Source: Mycoavidus cysteinexigens_B (GTDB taxonomy: Bacteria > Pseudomonadota > Gammaproteobacteria > Burkholderiales > Burkholderiaceae). Taken from it: DNA of 64,000 nucleotides. Under the pieces are notes generated by a model that was given only the letters and a program-made list of their open reading frames with translations, had not been told where the DNA came from and ran no database searches. This document shows, piece by piece, positions 62,379-64,000 of the stretch. Numbering within the stretch: position 1 is the stretch's first letter; each line of letters opens with the position of its first letter. A program made the position numbers and the translations under genes. The stretch is taken from positions 248,001 to 312,000 of the forward strand of contig JASSUG010000002.1 in the NCBI GenBank assembly GCA_031963465.1. Reading direction: 5' to 3'.

Positions 62379-63844
62379 ACACCCTTCCCTGAATCAAAAT
62401 CGCTTGCCGTGCATTCTTTTGCAGAAAGCATTGCAAGCAGTTTCGTATGAATACCGCCAAAGCTGCCATTGCTCATCACCACGATGTGATCGCTTGGCCG
62501 CGCGGCCATGATGACAGCGTGCGCCAGTGCCTCAAGATGATTGAAAGCATAAGCGCGCTCACCAAGTGGCGCCAGTGTTTGAGCCAAATCCCAGTCGAGC
62601 GCGTCAGGCCCCGCTGGCGCACCATAGGCGAAGATCAGATCAGCTTGTGCCAGACTCGCTGGCAACAGAGCTTTCATCACGCCCAATTTCATTGTATTTG
62701 AGCGGGGCTCAAGCACCGCCAGAATGCGTGCCTGGGCCCCGATACGCGCGCGCAAGCCAGCAATGGTCGTGCTAATTGCGCTCGGATGATGAGCAAAATC
62801 ATCATAGACAGTGATGCCCCCCACACAACCGGATGTTTCCATGCGGCGCTTAATCCCGGCAAAACGCGCCAACGCTTCAGCACCGGCAGCCGGAGCTACG
62901 CCAACATGGCGCGCCGCGGCCAATGCCGCCAACGCATTAAGCCGGTTATGTTCGCCCAAACCCTGCCAACTGACGGTGCCGACTCGTTGTGCCTGCCAGC
63001 AAACGGCAAAAGATTGATCCATTGGACACTCATCAAAAGACTGATCCATTGGACGCTCATCCATCGATTGATCAATTAGACGCTCATCAATCGGCTGCGC
63101 GTGCCAGCCGTGTGCCACGCCAAAAGGTTCAACCTCACTCCAGCAACCCCGTGTTAGCACGCGCTCAAGCGCCTCATCGCGGCCATTCACAATAATCCGT
63201 CCGGCAGCCGGCACCGTACGCACTAAATGATGAAATTGCGTTTCAATCGCAGCCAGATCGGGGAAGATGTCTGCATGATCGTATTCGAGATTATTGAGTA
63301 CCACAGTCCGCGGACGATAGTGGATAAATTTAGAGCGCTTATCGAAAAACGCCGTATCATATTCATCTGCCTCAATCACAAAAAAATTTGAGGCCGTCAG
63401 CCGTGCTGAGATATTAAAATTTAATGGCACGCCGCCGATTAAAAAGCCCGGATTCAGTCCAGCCTCCGCGAGCAGCCAAGCAAGGATGGATGCCGTCGTT
63501 GTTTTGCCGTGCGTACCGGCTACTGCCAAGACCCATTTATTAGACAGCACATATTCGCCAAGCCATTGCGGACCCGATGTGTAAGGCAAGCCTTGGTCGA
63601 GAATCGCCTCCATGAGTGGGTTACCGCGCGTCACGACATTACCGACCACATAAAGATCGGCATTTAATGCAAGTTGGTCAGCGCTATAACCGTCGATGAG
63701 TTCAATACCTTGTGCTGCAAGCTGCGTACTCATCGGTGGATACACGTGGGCATCGCAACCCGTCACGCGATGGCCTGCTTGACGCGCAAGCACAGCCAGC
63801 CCTCCCATGAAGGTGCCGCAGATGCCGAGAATGTGAATATGCAT
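62375..63844 (-). CDS. mpl: UDP-N-acetylmuramate:L-alanyl-gamma-D-glutamyl-meso-diaminopimelate ligase
   Basis: The product is 489 aa. Recycles the murein tripeptide onto UDP-MurNAc. ILGICGTFMGGLAVLARQAG at the N-terminus, the P-loop AVAGTHGKTTTASILAWLL, EADEYDTAFFDKRSKF and YDDFAHHPSAISTTI are Mpl/Mur-ligase motifs. About 30 residues longer than E. coli Mpl, because a 9-residue repeat array lies in the middle, in an otherwise variable loop. First gene of mpl-rnb-aroE. Confidence 0.95.
   Translation of the reverse strand: MHIHILGICGTFMGGLAVLARQAGHRVTGCDAHVYPPMSTQLAAQGIELIDGYSADQLALNADLYVVGNVVTRGNPLMEAILDQGLPYTSGPQWLGEYVLSNKWVLAVAGTHGKTTTASILAWLLAEAGLNPGFLIGGVPLNFNISARLTASNFFVIEADEYDTAFFDKRSKFIHYRPRTVVLNNLEYDHADIFPDLAAIETQFHHLVRTVPAAGRIIVNGRDEALERVLTRGCWSEVEPFGVAHGWHAQPIDERLIDQSMDERPMDQSFDECPMDQSFAVCWQAQRVGTVSWQGLGEHNRLNALAALAAARHVGVAPAAGAEALARFAGIKRRMETSGCVGGITVYDDFAHHPSAISTTIAGLRARIGAQARILAVLEPRSNTMKLGVMKALLPASLAQADLIFAYGAPAGPDALDWDLAQTLAPLGERAYAFNHLEALAHAVIMAARPSDHIVVMSNGSFGGIHTKLLAMLSAKECTASDFDSGKGV
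63011..63092 (-). repeat. Three 27-bp tandem repeats inside mpl
   Basis: Three 27-bp units code (I/M/F)DE(R/C)(L/P)(I/M)DQS. The array lies between VAHGWHAQP and CWQAQRVGTV, keeps the frame and does not touch the catalytic motifs. It is an in-frame repeat expansion in a surface loop. Confidence 0.9.
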
Positions 63845-64000
63845 AAAGGATCAGAATTGGGCGCAACTCAGACCAGCCGCAAAAGGCTGATAAAACCTAG
63901 GATTGTACCTGAGGTACGGGAACAGCAAAAACCCTCGCGCATGGTCAATGTGGCGAAATTTTCTGTATCATATTTAAATGTTACGAAAATCTCTTATATT
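63845..64000. other. Upstream of mpl, right window edge
   Basis: Intergenic region with the mpl promoter presumably inside. On the plus strand an ATG at 63979 (MLRKSLI) opens a frame to the window end; too short to judge. Confidence 0.3.

Overview
The window looks like a chromosome segment of a reduced-genome Burkholderiaceae bacterium, most likely a fungus-associated endosymbiont of the Mycoavidus/Glomeribacter type. This is inferred from gene content and order; no database was searched. The housekeeping blocks follow the gene order I recall from free-living Burkholderia (asd-truA-trp-accD-folC-SPOR-cvpA-purF; gntR//mdh; sdhCDAB-sdhE-gltA; hom-thrC; mpl-RNB nuclease-aroE). Several neighbours expected there are missing or decayed: leuCDB, fimV, trpF/trpB/trpA (only a 3' trpA stub is left), metZ, and a shattered sodC. 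This points to amino-acid auxotrophy and ongoing erosion. Between the blocks lie insertion sequences, toxin islands and eukaryote-like genes.

Layout. 1-2.4 kb: a WD40 protein running off the left edge, then an IS5-type fragment. 3.2-4.4 kb: fbp and a frameshifted sodC remnant. 4.6-6.1 kb: an Rpn-family nuclease gene split by a 130-bp element, with its 3' end duplicated in tandem. 6.3-19.1 kb: purF, cvpA, SPOR, folC, accD, trpA stub, truA, asd, gltA, sdhE, sdhB, sdhA, sdhD, sdhC, all on the minus strand. 19.3-26 kb: rpn and gntR fragments, a lipoprotein, a GntR regulator with a palindromic operator, mdh, an MliC-like protein and acnA. 26.1-28.9 kb: a 14-blade WD40 protein with an F-box-like N-terminus. 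29.5-36.5 kb: a small natural-product locus (MbtH, carbamoyltransferase, methyltransferase, SyrD/PvdE-type exporter). The exporter is split by an IS21-type element, whose istB is itself split by the same 130-bp element. 36.6-42.2 kb: thrC, hom, a 2-hydroxycarboxylate transporter and an IS110 element. 42.6-53.0 kb: a contact-dependent inhibition island with one large CdiA-like protein, its candidate immunity gene and three displaced toxin-tail/immunity modules. 53.3-59.4 kb: an unrecognised family of short repeat proteins (two are lipoproteins, one is IS-disrupted, one is a remnant) around a lipoprotein-like LRR-NEL ubiquitin ligase. 59.6-63.8 kb: aroE, RNB-family nuclease, mpl.

Working together. 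The mdh, sdh, gltA and acnA genes give much of a TCA cycle, and the 2-hydroxycarboxylate carrier could feed it with host acids. The CdiA island, the WD40 proteins, the LRR-NEL protein and the small lipoproteins form the interaction layer towards competitors and host. The most novel points are (a) the 130-bp element, whose removal as a net 128-bp insertion restores two unrelated reading frames, (b) the 15-residue-repeat protein family beside the NEL ligase, and (c) the nested disruption of the exporter in the MbtH/carbamoyltransferase locus.
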